From Phycisphaerales bacterium (lineage in GTDB: Bacteria > Planctomycetota > Phycisphaerae > Sedimentisphaerales > Anaerohalosphaeraceae), in contig DSDH01000037.1 in NCBI GenBank assembly GCA_011055475.1, forward strand, positions 1-7,904: DNA of 7,904 nucleotides. The letters are read 5' to 3'. Below, one piece after another: positions 1-6,700 of the stretch (position 1 is the first letter of the stretch; each line of letters opens with the position of its first letter). The position numbers were made by a program, and so were the translations under genes. The notes under the pieces were generated by a model. The model saw nothing but the letters and a program-made list of their open reading frames with translations. It made no database searches and was not told the origin of the DNA.

Positions 1-113
1 CGCGAGGACTGTGTCATCATGGCCAGGGAGAGTGTTCCGAAGACGGCCACAAAAACCAGCGCCAGAATCAGAGCGATTCCACGTCGACCATATTGTCTTG
101 CGTACCGTTTCAT
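1..113 (-). CDS. Pilin-like / PilX N-terminal protein, 5' end only (runs off the left edge)
   Basis: Reading the minus strand from the ATG at 113 gives 37 complete codons beginning MKRYARQYGRRG and continuing into one hydrophobic helix (IALILALVFVAVFGTLSLAMM, about residues 12-32). A basic leader ending in Arg-Arg-Gly followed at once by a hydrophobic stretch is the pattern of type IV pilus or type II secretion minor pilins, and of the PilX-type N-terminal domain common in planctomycetes. Prepilin peptidase would cut after Gly12. The glutamate usual at mature position 5 in major pilins is absent, which fits the PilX/GspK-like group better. A G-rich tract (complement of 123-129) and AAGAGA just before the ATG may help ribosome binding. 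The gene is divergent from the SGNH gene at 362. Only the first part is visible, so function is inferred from the N-terminus alone; an ordinary signal-anchor protein remains possible. Confidence 0.6.
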   Translation of the reverse strand, partial: MKRYARQYGRRGIALILALVFVAVFGTLSLAMMTQSS

Positions 114-158
114 TCTCTTGGTCCCCCCCATGCCGACGACAAACCTCCGCCACCATAG

Positions 159-187
159 AATATAGGAAACAATGCAGCCATTGGCCA
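159..187 (-). promoter_or_regulatory. Probable promoter of the pilin-like gene
   Basis: On the minus strand TGGCCA (187 to 182) and TATATT (164 to 159) are separated by 17 bases. They match the sigma-70 consensus at 4 of 6 and 5 of 6 positions. Initiation near 152 would give a leader of about 40 bases before the ATG at 113. The -35 box lies inside a TTGGCCAA palindrome (181-188), so that element could instead be a protein-binding site. Confidence 0.35.
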
Positions 188-208
188 AACGGGTCGGAGA
201 AATGCCAC

Positions 209-228
209 AAAAAGGGGGTGGCCCCCCC
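209..228 (-). terminator. Candidate intrinsic terminator reading leftward
   Basis: Minus-strand RNA would read GGGGG, a five-base loop GGCCA, CCCCC, then five T residues (213 to 209). A GC-only stem followed directly by a T-tract is the intrinsic terminator pattern. There is no minus-strand gene just upstream, since the SGNH gene to the right runs the other way. It may shield the pilin-like gene from antisense transcription, or act as an attenuator. The T-tract is short and the stem is only five pairs. Confidence 0.4.
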
Positions 229-288
229 TATAGGGTGCCGTTCAACGCGATTATCAGACGCCCGCAGATGTTTGGCGCCGACAGGCAG

Positions 289-317
289 TTGACTGGATCC
301 CCCGAACTATGTATATA
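289..317 (+). promoter_or_regulatory. Sigma-70-type promoter of the SGNH gene at 362
   Basis: TTGACT (289-294, 5 of 6 matches) is followed after exactly 17 bases by TATATA (312-317, 4 of 6) within the AT-rich run TATGTATATATAG (308-320), which stands out in GC-rich surroundings. Initiation would fall near 324, leaving about 38 bases before the ATG at 362. Confidence 0.6.
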
Positions 318-361
318 TAGGACCCAGTGATACGGCCGATTGGCAGAGATAACGGGGCGCG

Positions 362-1540
362 ATGATGAATGGAACTGCACGGCATAGGCGGTGGCGGTGT
401 TGGCTCGGACGGATGGCGTTGTTGTCGGTCGCTCTGGTGGCGGCGGGAGCGGTGGGGGAGGTGGTGGTCCGCCTCACGCCGCGGCTTCGGGTGAACATGC
501 TGATGTCGCGGTCGGACGCGGCGCTTGGGGAGGTGTACCGGCCCGGACAGCGGGCACGCTATTCCACGCCCGAGTATGACCACGTCGTCGTCATCAACAG
601 CCATGGCCAGCACGATATCGAACATACCTGGGCCAAGCCGCCGGTGGTGTATCGCGTTCTGTTTCTGGGCGATTCGTACGTCGAAGCGATGCAGGTGCCG
701 GCGGAGCAGATTTTCTACCGGCGTCTGGAGGAACGCCTGAACGAGGATGCCGGGGTCCAGGGGGTGCGGTACGAGACCATCGGCCTGGGGCGTTCGGGCT
801 GGGGCCCGGCCCAGGAGCTGGTGGCTCTGGAGCAGATCGGGTGGCGTTATCAGCCGGACCTCGTCGTGCTGTGCTTTCTGCCGGACAACGATTTCGTGGA
901 CAGCTATCTGCCCCTCAAGCAGTATCCCTCGATGCCGTATTTCGAGCGGATGCCGGATGGCCGGCTCGTGCCGATCCCCGCGACCCCGGACGGATTCAAG
1001 GATTCGTGGGTGTATGGCCTGTGCAAGTGCTCGCAACTGGTCTGTCTGTTGCGGCAGAACGTGGACCTCCTGCAGCAGATGCGGGCCGATGCGCCCAGAG
1101 TCCCGTTACGGCACCAGGTGTTCATGGAGGACAAGCCCGCGGCTTGGCTCGAGGCGATTGAAACCACGCTGGCCTGCGTGCGCCGGATGGAGGCCATGTG
1201 CCGCGAACGCGGTGTTGGGTTCTTGTGTGTGGCGTTGACGTCCCCGGTGGCCCTGGGCCAGGTGGACCTGAATGCCCAGGTCCAGCGGTATCCGGCCATG
1301 GGAGGGGTGGCGTTCGACCCGGCCTGGCCATACCATCTGCTGGAAGAACGCCTCGGCGGGGTGGTGCCTTATGTGTCCATGGTGCCGACGTTCGAACAAC
1401 ACATGGCCGCCACGGGCAAACCGCTGCATTTTGCCAAAGACGGTCACTGGACGGCCGAGGGCCACGCGGTGGCGGCCGCGTTCTTGTACGATTTCCTGAC
1501 CCGAGGGAAGCTCCTGCAATCGCCCGCCGGGACCCGCTGA
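362..1540 (+). CDS. Membrane-anchored SGNH/GDSL hydrolase family protein
   Basis: This 392-residue protein has a basic N-terminus, one hydrophobic segment at about residues 18-36 (signal anchor or uncleaved signal peptide) and a single SGNH domain facing the periplasm or cell surface. Block I is LGDSYVEAMQV with candidate nucleophile Ser105. Block II is the glycine-rich GLGRSGWG (141-148). Block III is DND (175-177), with Asn176 in the oxyanion position. Block V is KDGHWTAEGH, with Asp360 and His362 completing the triad. SGNH enzymes hydrolyse or transfer acyl esters; in bacteria, anchored members with this GDSYVEA/HWTAEGH style often act on envelope polysaccharides, but no substrate can be read here. 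Two ATG codons are adjacent (362 and 365); the first is taken. There is no good ribosome-binding site, only GGGGCG just upstream, which is common in planctomycetes. The gene is monocistronic, with its own promoter, and is convergent with the phosphodiesterase gene. Confidence 0.85.
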   Translation: MMNGTARHRRWRCWLGRMALLSVALVAAGAVGEVVVRLTPRLRVNMLMSRSDAALGEVYRPGQRARYSTPEYDHVVVINSHGQHDIEHTWAKPPVVYRVLFLGDSYVEAMQVPAEQIFYRRLEERLNEDAGVQGVRYETIGLGRSGWGPAQELVALEQIGWRYQPDLVVLCFLPDNDFVDSYLPLKQYPSMPYFERMPDGRLVPIPATPDGFKDSWVYGLCKCSQLVCLLRQNVDLLQQMRADAPRVPLRHQVFMEDKPAAWLEAIETTLACVRRMEAMCRERGVGFLCVALTSPVALGQVDLNAQVQRYPAMGGVAFDPAWPYHLLEERLGGVVPYVSMVPTFEQHMAATGKPLHFAKDGHWTAEGHAVAAAFLYDFLTRGKLLQSPAGTR

Positions 1541-1624
1541 CGGTGGCCAGATCCCCCTGAGAGATCGGATCGGCCGGCTGGTCCGGCGCACCTCTTCACG
1601 GTCCGGCTCAGCGTACGTGCCGAT

Positions 1625-3247
1625 TCAAGACGCCGAGTCGCCATCCTGGTGGTCGAGCAAGGCCAGGACGATCCGGCGCAATTGCTCATGGCGGAAGTAG
1701 GCTTGGTTGTCGTCGGGCGACAGGTCCGCAGGGAGCATGACGAATGCGTGCGTTTCCTGGGGTCCGATTCCACCGTGCGATCCGCTTTCTATCGTGAAGC
1801 TGTAGTACGGCTTGCCCGGTCCTTGGTAGCCGCACAGGATCAGGTCGCCGGCGTCGGGATGCACGCAGGCCTGGACGAAGTCCGATACCATCTCCTCATA
1901 ATAGGGCGCGGTGCGGTCGAACCACGGACCAGGGTCATCCGGCAAGACCCATTGATGCTCGGCCGTGTGCGCGATCACACGGTTCGGTGCATCGGGCTCA
2001 AAGACGATCGGCACCAGGTGCCGGTCCAGCAGGGTGCGGACGAGATCGGCCTTCCGCTTCCGCAGGGTCGTGTCGAGAAGATACACGTGCGCCATCGGCG
2101 ACAGGGTGGCCGTTACTACCCGCGCTTCTTCGGGGGTGCGGCCCACGGCGAGACGAATCGCATTCAGGGGATTCCGCAGGCCGATGCGCTCCAGGAACGT
2201 GCTCTTGCCTCGCCGGGAAAGCCCCCGCGTGGCACACAGGTCCTCACACGCCTCGGACACCGCGGCTTGAAGGGATCGGCCCATGGCCGTCTCGTAGGGA
2301 ATCACGTTTTCCTGGCCGTGGTCCGAATAGATGCAGATGTGGTAGTCTCTGCGGCTTGAGGACCGTGCCCGCTTCCATATCCTCCGAATGGCGCCGTCCA
2401 TACCGCCCAGCGTCCAGCGGGCGAACCGCGAATCCGCGCCGCGGCGATGAGACTGCTCGTGATACCCCATCAGGTTGGCGTGAATGATGGGCAGTCCACG
2501 TGCTGCGTCGATCTGCACGCCGATGACCGTCAGCTCCCGCAGCACGACGCACATCCCCACTCGGGAGGGGATCCACTTGAGCTCTCGGAGCAGGTCATGC
2601 CCCGCGATGATGCCGCGCAGACAGTCCACCAGCGCCAGGACCATCTCCAAGCCCAAATAGGCCGCCGCCCGAACCAGAGCAGGTACCTGCATCAGCACCA
2701 GAAGCAGGTACCCCAAAGCTGGCGGCCTTCGCAGCATCTCTCCGAAGCCCAGGGCCGCGATGCAGAAATGGGGCTCTCTGGCACCGCCCGTGAAGATATT
2801 CGAATAGGCGCTGCCTTCGTCCAGCAGGGCGCGGCCTTGCTCGGAAAGCCGTGCTTCGACGTGATGCGCATCATCAGGATGGAACATCCAGCGGAGTGTG
2901 CCCTCTTGGCGATCGTAGAAAGTAAACGCCGAAACGGCTGCTCCGACGCCATAGAAGAGCCGTGCCTGAGCGGCAGGCGTATTGCAGGGCATCCCTGGGT
3001 AGACCCTATGCAGACGATAATCCTGTTTGGCCAGGAGTTTTCTCAGGAACGGCATGCGGCCCGATCGCACCGCCTCCACCAGCCGGTCGTAGGACAGCGC
3101 ATCCAGTTGAATGAGGATCACGCCGTGACGGTCATCGGGCTTTTGGGAGGGCGATAATCCCAACAGCCGGACCATCCATTCGGTCAACCGAATGGCTTTC
3201 CAGAGCCGATGCAGAGCCCTGAAGATCGGGTTATGTCCCACCCGCAT
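1625..3247 (-). CDS. Alkaline phosphatase superfamily phosphodiesterase (NPP-like)
   Basis: This 540-residue protein belongs to the type I phosphodiesterase/nucleotide pyrophosphatase branch. Visible landmarks are ILIQLDALS (metal-binding Asp49), PCNTPAAQ (candidate nucleophile Thr90), YHEQSHRRG (261-269), YSDHGQE (Asp309, His310) and SGSHGG (His491). These correspond to the two-zinc site of NPP enzymes, except that the expected D-x-x-x-H reads His263-x-x-x-His267; the codon is CAC where GAC would give Asp. A hydrophobic stretch at about 173-208 could be a membrane hairpin and sits between Thr90 and the second metal motif. The start at 3247 is well supported: GGAG (complement of 3254-3257) lies six bases upstream of the ATG. 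The ATG overlaps the end of the upstream glycosyltransferase gene by 17 bases, implying translational coupling. The substrate is unknown; a lipid-linked or glycan phosphodiester is plausible from context. Confidence 0.82.
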   Translation of the reverse strand: MRVGHNPIFRALHRLWKAIRLTEWMVRLLGLSPSQKPDDRHGVILIQLDALSYDRLVEAVRSGRMPFLRKLLAKQDYRLHRVYPGMPCNTPAAQARLFYGVGAAVSAFTFYDRQEGTLRWMFHPDDAHHVEARLSEQGRALLDEGSAYSNIFTGGAREPHFCIAALGFGEMLRRPPALGYLLLVLMQVPALVRAAAYLGLEMVLALVDCLRGIIAGHDLLRELKWIPSRVGMCVVLRELTVIGVQIDAARGLPIIHANLMGYHEQSHRRGADSRFARWTLGGMDGAIRRIWKRARSSSRRDYHICIYSDHGQENVIPYETAMGRSLQAAVSEACEDLCATRGLSRRGKSTFLERIGLRNPLNAIRLAVGRTPEEARVVTATLSPMAHVYLLDTTLRKRKADLVRTLLDRHLVPIVFEPDAPNRVIAHTAEHQWVLPDDPGPWFDRTAPYYEEMVSDFVQACVHPDAGDLILCGYQGPGKPYYSFTIESGSHGGIGPQETHAFVMLPADLSPDDNQAYFRHEQLRRIVLALLDHQDGDSAS

Positions 3248-4508
3248 CAGGTTCTCCGCTCACGGCCCGCCTGATGGAGCCGGCCAGATTGCTCAGCAAG
3301 TCCCACTCCGCCTTGATTCTTTCCATAGCCACGGTCCAGGGGTCTTCATCCCGCGATCCCGGTGTCTCGCCGAGGAGACGCTGGTAGAGGTCCAACACCC
3401 GCTTGCAGCACTTTTCCATGCTGTACTCGTCGGCGGTCTGACGTGCATGGCGACACATAGACCGTCGGGCCGACTGGTCAAGCCGGGCGAAACGCTCAAG
3501 GGCCTCGGAGAAGGGCGCCGTATCTTCCGTTTTCAGGAGCCACCCGTTCTCGTCGTTGCGGACGATATCCCGCACGCCGGACCCGTCCAGGGCCACCACC
3601 GGCGTGGAGGCGGCCATCGCCTCGGCAATGACCATCCCCTGGGTTTCCGTCCTGGAGGCGAAGGCGAACAGGTCCATGGCATGATAGGCGTCTACGAGGT
3701 CCTGCCCTTCCAGGGCCCCGGTGCATCGCAGGCGATCCCGCACGTTGTGTTTGTCAAAGACGGCTTCGATCCTTGCCTGTTCCGGGCCGCGGCCGACGAC
3801 CAAAAAGACGGCATTGTTATGGACTGCGCAGAATCGCACGACGGCTTGCGAAAGGAAGGCCAGATTCTTTTCCGGGGCCAGACGGCCCACGTAGCCCACC
3901 ACAAAGGCCGCATCCGGAACACCGAAGCGCCGGCGGATCTGGTCACCCGCGCCGTCCGCGTACCGGTCGACTTCCACGCCCGTGGGGATACTCTCAATCG
4001 GCGTCTCGACCCCCCGCTGTCGCAGGACGCGTTCGATACTTTTGCTGGGGGCGATGACCTGATCACAAAGGTTCGCGTAGCCGACGGACAAGTCGATGAC
4101 GAATTGTCGAAGGGCGGAAGCATGAACGGGGACGTAGTGCGTGTAGTCCTCGTACATCGTGTGGTGGGTGAAGACCAACGGCACGTGAAACGCCGCCGCC
4201 ACCCGCACCGCGCTGTTGCCCAGCAGGAACGGGTGATGAGAGTGCACCAGTTGCGGCCGGAACTGATGCAGACGAGACCGCAAAAAAACCGGGACGGGAA
4301 CAACCACGGCGAAGTCCGAGCCGTTGAAATGCTGAACCGCCGGCAGACGCACCACATCCGGCTCGTGCTTGGGGGCCCCCTCGAACCGGGGGGCAACCAC
4401 CAGCACGTCGTGACCCAGGGCCCGCATGTGTTGGGTGTACAGGGCGACCGATCGCGCGACACCACCCACGTGGGGCAGGTAGGTGTTGGTCATCATCACA
4501 ATTCGCAT
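3231..4508 (-). CDS. Glycosyltransferase family 4, diacylglycerol-glucosyltransferase-like
   Basis: Read from the ATG at 4508, this is a 425-residue GT-B glycosyltransferase. The N-terminal acceptor domain starts MRIVMMTNTYLPHVGGVARS, with the glycine-rich GGV at 15-17, then HSHHPF (89-94) and THHTMYEDYTHY (114-125). That last motif resembles the acceptor-site signature I know from monoglucosyldiacylglycerol synthases and related mannosyltransferases. The C-terminal donor domain has GYVGRLAPEKN (205-215) and the E-x7-E motif ETQGMVIAE (Glu288, Glu296) that binds the nucleotide sugar. It probably transfers a hexose with retention of configuration to a lipid or glycan acceptor at the inner membrane face. 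The reading frame stays open upstream to 4871, but residues before MRIVMM show no family similarity. A second possible ATG at 4577 has AAGG before it. The gene is first in an operon with the overlapping phosphodiesterase gene. Confidence 0.85.
   Translation of the reverse strand: MRIVMMTNTYLPHVGGVARSVALYTQHMRALGHDVLVVAPRFEGAPKHEPDVVRLPAVQHFNGSDFAVVVPVPVFLRSRLHQFRPQLVHSHHPFLLGNSAVRVAAAFHVPLVFTHHTMYEDYTHYVPVHASALRQFVIDLSVGYANLCDQVIAPSKSIERVLRQRGVETPIESIPTGVEVDRYADGAGDQIRRRFGVPDAAFVVGYVGRLAPEKNLAFLSQAVVRFCAVHNNAVFLVVGRGPEQARIEAVFDKHNVRDRLRCTGALEGQDLVDAYHAMDLFAFASRTETQGMVIAEAMAASTPVVALDGSGVRDIVRNDENGWLLKTEDTAPFSEALERFARLDQSARRSMCRHARQTADEYSMEKCCKRVLDLYQRLLGETPGSRDEDPWTVAMERIKAEWDLLSNLAGSIRRAVSGEPDAGGT
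3248..3257 (-). promoter_or_regulatory. Ribosome-binding site fixing the phosphodiesterase start
   Basis: The minus strand reads GGAGAACCTG immediately before the ATG at 3247: a GGAG core six bases from the start. It lies inside the last codons of the glycosyltransferase gene, whose TAA is at 3233-3231. This is the clearest Shine-Dalgarno site in the window. Confidence 0.65.
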
Positions 4509-4535
4509 GATGACATCCGCAACCCAGAGGTTCCA

Positions 4536-4551
4536 CCGGTTCACAAACCGG
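4536..4551 (-). repeat. Perfect inverted repeat near the glycosyltransferase start
   Basis: CCGGTT, a four-base loop and AACCGG form a six-pair hairpin whose near end is 27 bases upstream of the ATG at 4508. A second perfect hairpin, CAGCAC-3-GTGCTG, lies at 4620-4634 just after the predicted transcription start. Together they would put structure in the operon leader; a regulatory role is not shown. Confidence 0.35.
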
Positions 4552-4619
4552 CTTGGCGTTGCTACGTACTGCTTCATCGCCGGCCTTCGATCGGCCCGTA
4601 ACAACACCGATCGTCGGCC

Positions 4620-4634
4620 CAGCACGCCGTGCTG
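4620..4634 (-). repeat. Perfect inverted repeat at the start of the operon leader
   Basis: CAGCAC, three bases, then GTGCTG form a six-pair dyad lying 12-26 bases downstream of the predicted initiation site near 4646. It could be an RNA hairpin or an operator for a dimeric repressor; the sequence does not decide. Confidence 0.3.
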
Positions 4635-4652
4635 CAGACCGGGCACTCGGGC

Positions 4653-4681
4653 AGCATACCGGAAGGGGCGATTCTCGTCAA
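4653..4681 (-). promoter_or_regulatory. Sigma-70-type promoter of the glycosyltransferase-phosphodiesterase operon
   Basis: On the minus strand TTGACG (4681 to 4676, 5 of 6) and TATGCT (4658 to 4653, 4 of 6) are spaced by exactly 17 bases. Initiation near 4646 gives a leader of about 138 bases before the ATG at 4508. Because the promoter is inside the open extension upstream of that ATG, it also argues against a start as far out as 4871. Confidence 0.5.
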
Positions 4682-4937
4682 AGGCCATTTCTGATCGCGG
4701 ACCGTCAGAGGGGTGTGGCGCTGTTTTCATGCGCGACCTTGGTGTCTCCTGCGCGGTCGGCCGGGGTGTGCCACGCCCCAGGACTGTGTGGACGCTGCGA
4801 CTCGACGGCAGGCCGATTTGGGGACCCCGAATCAGAGCGCCTGTACATAGAACAGGGCCCGGCCACCGCAACGGGATGACCAGGCCCTTGCCGACCTGGC
4901 GTTGTGACGCGCAGTCGGTCGTTCCAGAGCAGACAGC

Positions 4938-5327
4938 TTACGGGCAAAGCAGACTATTACACGCGAGCCACTGGGCGGCGAATTCGGCCAGATCCTCCAC
5001 GTCAATGATGCAGTCGGCGTTGAAGTCGCCGGCCATGGGTTCATAGTCGGGCATTGCCTGAGCGGCCAGACAGGGGGTTTCGCGGACGAAGATCGAGACG
5101 GTATCGGTCGTGGTCAAATCGGTATCGTCGGCCGTCACCTGGACCTCGTAGTCGCCCGTTGCGGTCAGAGTGAGCCTCATGAGCGTGGGGTCTTTCGGGT
5201 TGACCTGCTCCAGGGTAATATCACGCCCCGCGTCGATCTGCTCCCACGTCACCGTCAGCTCGCCCGTCGGCAGGCCGTCGTCCGTCACCGTTGCGTCGAT
5301 CTGCACCGTGGCACTGGCCGGACCGGC
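4938..5327 (-). pseudogene. 3' remnant of a PKD/K319-like plus dockerin-type extracellular protein
   Basis: The frame is open from the codon after the RNase D stop (5328-5330) to the TAA at 4940-4938. It encodes AGPASATVQIDATVTDDGLP and then a beta-rich segment with VTWEQID and GDYEVQVTADD, typical of the end of a PKD/K319-like immunoglobulin-fold domain. A linker and one EF-hand-like dockerin motif follow: GDFNADCIIDVEDL, with calcium-type ligands at loop positions 1, 3, 5, 9 and 12, and then AEFAAQWL. Such single-motif C-termini are common on secreted planctomycete proteins. There is no ATG near the front, only an internal GTG at 5306, no signal peptide, and the domain starts midway, so this is a truncated 3' end, not a whole gene. 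The frame is intact. It lies in the same reading frame as RNase D, so stop-codon readthrough would fuse the two. Alternatives are a recent recombination scar, an assembly join, or a short GTG-started protein. Confidence 0.65.
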
Positions 5328-6467
5328 TTAGGAGTTGAGCAGGACGTCTTTCAGCAGGTCCGCTTGCCAAGGCATCAGGTGGGCGACGTGGATCAGTTCC
5401 CGTACGGTTGTGGGGCGGGCGCGGGCGATGGTCTCGACCGTCGCCCGGGATACGAGCACATCGGGTGCGATCTGCAAGGTGTGCGCGATGCGGCGGCAGC
5501 GGGCCAGCAGGCGGTCGGTGCGCTTGCGAACGTCGGCCAGGTCGGGTGGCTTGGGCGTCAGTCGGCGGTGGGCGGGCCATTCATCGGGCCCCAAGGCATG
5601 GGCCTTGCGAAGGACATTCACAAGCCGGTTGCGACGCTGGGCGTTGAAGTGCCGAGGCAGTCTTGGCCCCTGGTCCAGCGGCGCGGCGGGATGGTCGCAC
5701 GCCCAAATCGCCAGGGCTCGCAGGGCATCGTTGCCCAGTATCTTGAACGGGGGCAGATCGGCCTTGCGGGCCTCGGCTTCGCGCCAGTGCCAAAGCGCGT
5801 GGAGGTAGGCAAGCTGGTGGCATGACAGGTGGTTGGCGCCCTTGATGCGCCATCGCTGCGGGTCCTTCTCACGAGGCGGCAGACCAGTGGTTTGCACAAG
5901 CTGTTCGCACCATTGTCGGTGCCATTCAGTGCGTCCGAGTCGCTCAAGTTGCCCGGCCAGACCGTCGGCCAGGGACTCCAGATAGTGCGTGTCCTGCGCC
6001 GCATAGGTCAACTGGGCCCCGGAAAGCGGCCGACGCGACCAGTCGGATTTCTGCCCCTTCTTGGGCAGACTTACCTCGAAAAACTGCTCGATCAGGGCCG
6101 TCAGGCTGAATCGCTCGATACCCAGCAGCCTTGCCGCCAGCATCGTGTCAAACACCGGGAGTCTCGGCCGGAAACCAAACGAGGCGTTGAGCATCCGTAG
6201 GTCGTACCCCGCATCGTGCAGGATAACGGGCTTATCGGCGAGGAGGGCCAGCAGGTCCTGCAGATCAAGCCCGGCGAGGGGATCGATAATGAAATTGTCG
6301 CCGTCGGCGGTGAGCTGGATGAGGCAGGTCTTCTCGTAATAGTGGTGAAAACTGTCGGCCTCGATGTCAAGGGCGACGTGCTGAGCCCGGTGTAGCAGGG
6401 GCAGCGCCGCGTTCATCGCCGCGGGGTTGTCGATCAGATGATACGGTGGTGTCGACGATGCAGTCAA
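5328..6467 (-). CDS. rnd: Ribonuclease D (DEDDy 3'-5' exoribonuclease with HRDC region)
   Basis: This 379-residue protein matches RNase D in length and layout. The exonuclease domain has Exo I DIEAD (Asp34, Glu36), Exo II HDAGYDL (Asp89) and Exo III LTYAAQDTHYL (Tyr155, Asp159): the full two-metal DEDDy set. The C-terminal half (about 212-379) is helical, with two HRDC-like segments, the second ending HLMPWQADLLKDVLLNS. RNase D trims 3' ends of tRNA precursors and other stable RNAs in the cytoplasm. The start is a TTG at 6467. The frame closes at a TGA at 6491-6489 and has no ATG or GTG before the TTG, while the next ATG (6416) would remove the conserved YHLIDNP strand. A weak AAGG lies 11 bases before the TTG. 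The gene has its own promoter, and its TAA is followed in frame by the dockerin remnant. Confidence 0.9.
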   Translation of the reverse strand: MTASSTPPYHLIDNPAAMNAALPLLHRAQHVALDIEADSFHHYYEKTCLIQLTADGDNFIIDPLAGLDLQDLLALLADKPVILHDAGYDLRMLNASFGFRPRLPVFDTMLAARLLGIERFSLTALIEQFFEVSLPKKGQKSDWSRRPLSGAQLTYAAQDTHYLESLADGLAGQLERLGRTEWHRQWCEQLVQTTGLPPREKDPQRWRIKGANHLSCHQLAYLHALWHWREAEARKADLPPFKILGNDALRALAIWACDHPAAPLDQGPRLPRHFNAQRRNRLVNVLRKAHALGPDEWPAHRRLTPKPPDLADVRKRTDRLLARCRRIAHTLQIAPDVLVSRATVETIARARPTTVRELIHVAHLMPWQADLLKDVLLNS

Positions 6468-6537
6468 TGCGGCGTGGGCCTTGTCAGATCATACTAAACG
6501 GACCCCGGACGCCCGGCGCGTCACGGCGGTTGACGCG

Positions 6538-6566
6538 ATGATAGGCTCGCGCGACCCGAACGTCAA
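6538..6566 (-). promoter_or_regulatory. Sigma-70-type promoter of the RNase D gene
   Basis: Minus strand TTGACG (6566 to 6561, 5 of 6) and TATCAT (6543 to 6538, 5 of 6) are separated by exactly 17 bases. Initiation near 6531 leaves about 64 bases to the TTG start at 6467. A second -10-like TATGAT (6493 to 6488) has no matching -35 box. Confidence 0.6.
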
Positions 6567-6700
6567 CGGCGAGATCGTCCGACTCTTTCTCGGCATGAGG
6601 CGGGGTCTCCGGCGAGGCCGGTACCGTTCCTGCGGGGCTATCGGTCGGAGATCGCGCGCACACAGCCTACCCTTGGTGGGTCGGCCGTGTGGAAGGCCGC

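Larger units (their letters stand above)
4509..4937. other. 429-base spacer: operon promoter and leader, otherwise no gene seen
   Basis: The stretch between the glycosyltransferase start and the dockerin-fragment stop has open frames on both strands, but none encodes a recognisable protein. Its left half holds the glycosyltransferase promoter and a leader with two perfect inverted repeats. Nothing was recognised between about 4690 and 4937. In particular, no hairpin with a T-tract ends the RNase D/dockerin transcript; the 5-pair stem CCTGT/ACAGG (4840-4856) lacks one. Confidence 0.6.

Noticed and set aside
437..475. G-rich run suggesting a G-quadruplex or repeat
   Set aside because: It encodes the Ala/Gly/Val-rich membrane anchor and lacks four regular runs of three G.
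254..1036. Long minus-strand open frame (260 codons) opposite the first SGNH gene
   Set aside because: Rich in His, Arg and Pro with no recognisable domain; it mirrors the high-GC codon pattern of the plus-strand gene, which has clear SGNH motifs.
1573..1587. GCCGG-5-CCGGC hairpin between the convergent genes
   Set aside because: No T-tract on either strand; five GC pairs are expected by chance at this composition. Some termination must occur here but the signal is not visible.
1649..2359. Plus-strand open frame (236 codons) opposite the phosphodiesterase
   Set aside because: No domain, no promoter or ribosome-binding site; explained by the opposite gene.
3192..4601. Long plus-strand open frame (469 codons) opposite the glycosyltransferase
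   Set aside because: It covers the antisense of a glycosyltransferase with full motifs, and its translation has no family features. A shadow of GC-rich coding DNA.
4509..4871. N-terminal extension of the glycosyltransferase to a start at 4871
   Set aside because: The extra 121 residues have no family similarity, contain the predicted promoter, and the family normally begins at the MRIVMM strand.
6530..6535. Plus-strand TTGACG as a further promoter
   Set aside because: No acceptable -10 box at 16-18 bases downstream.
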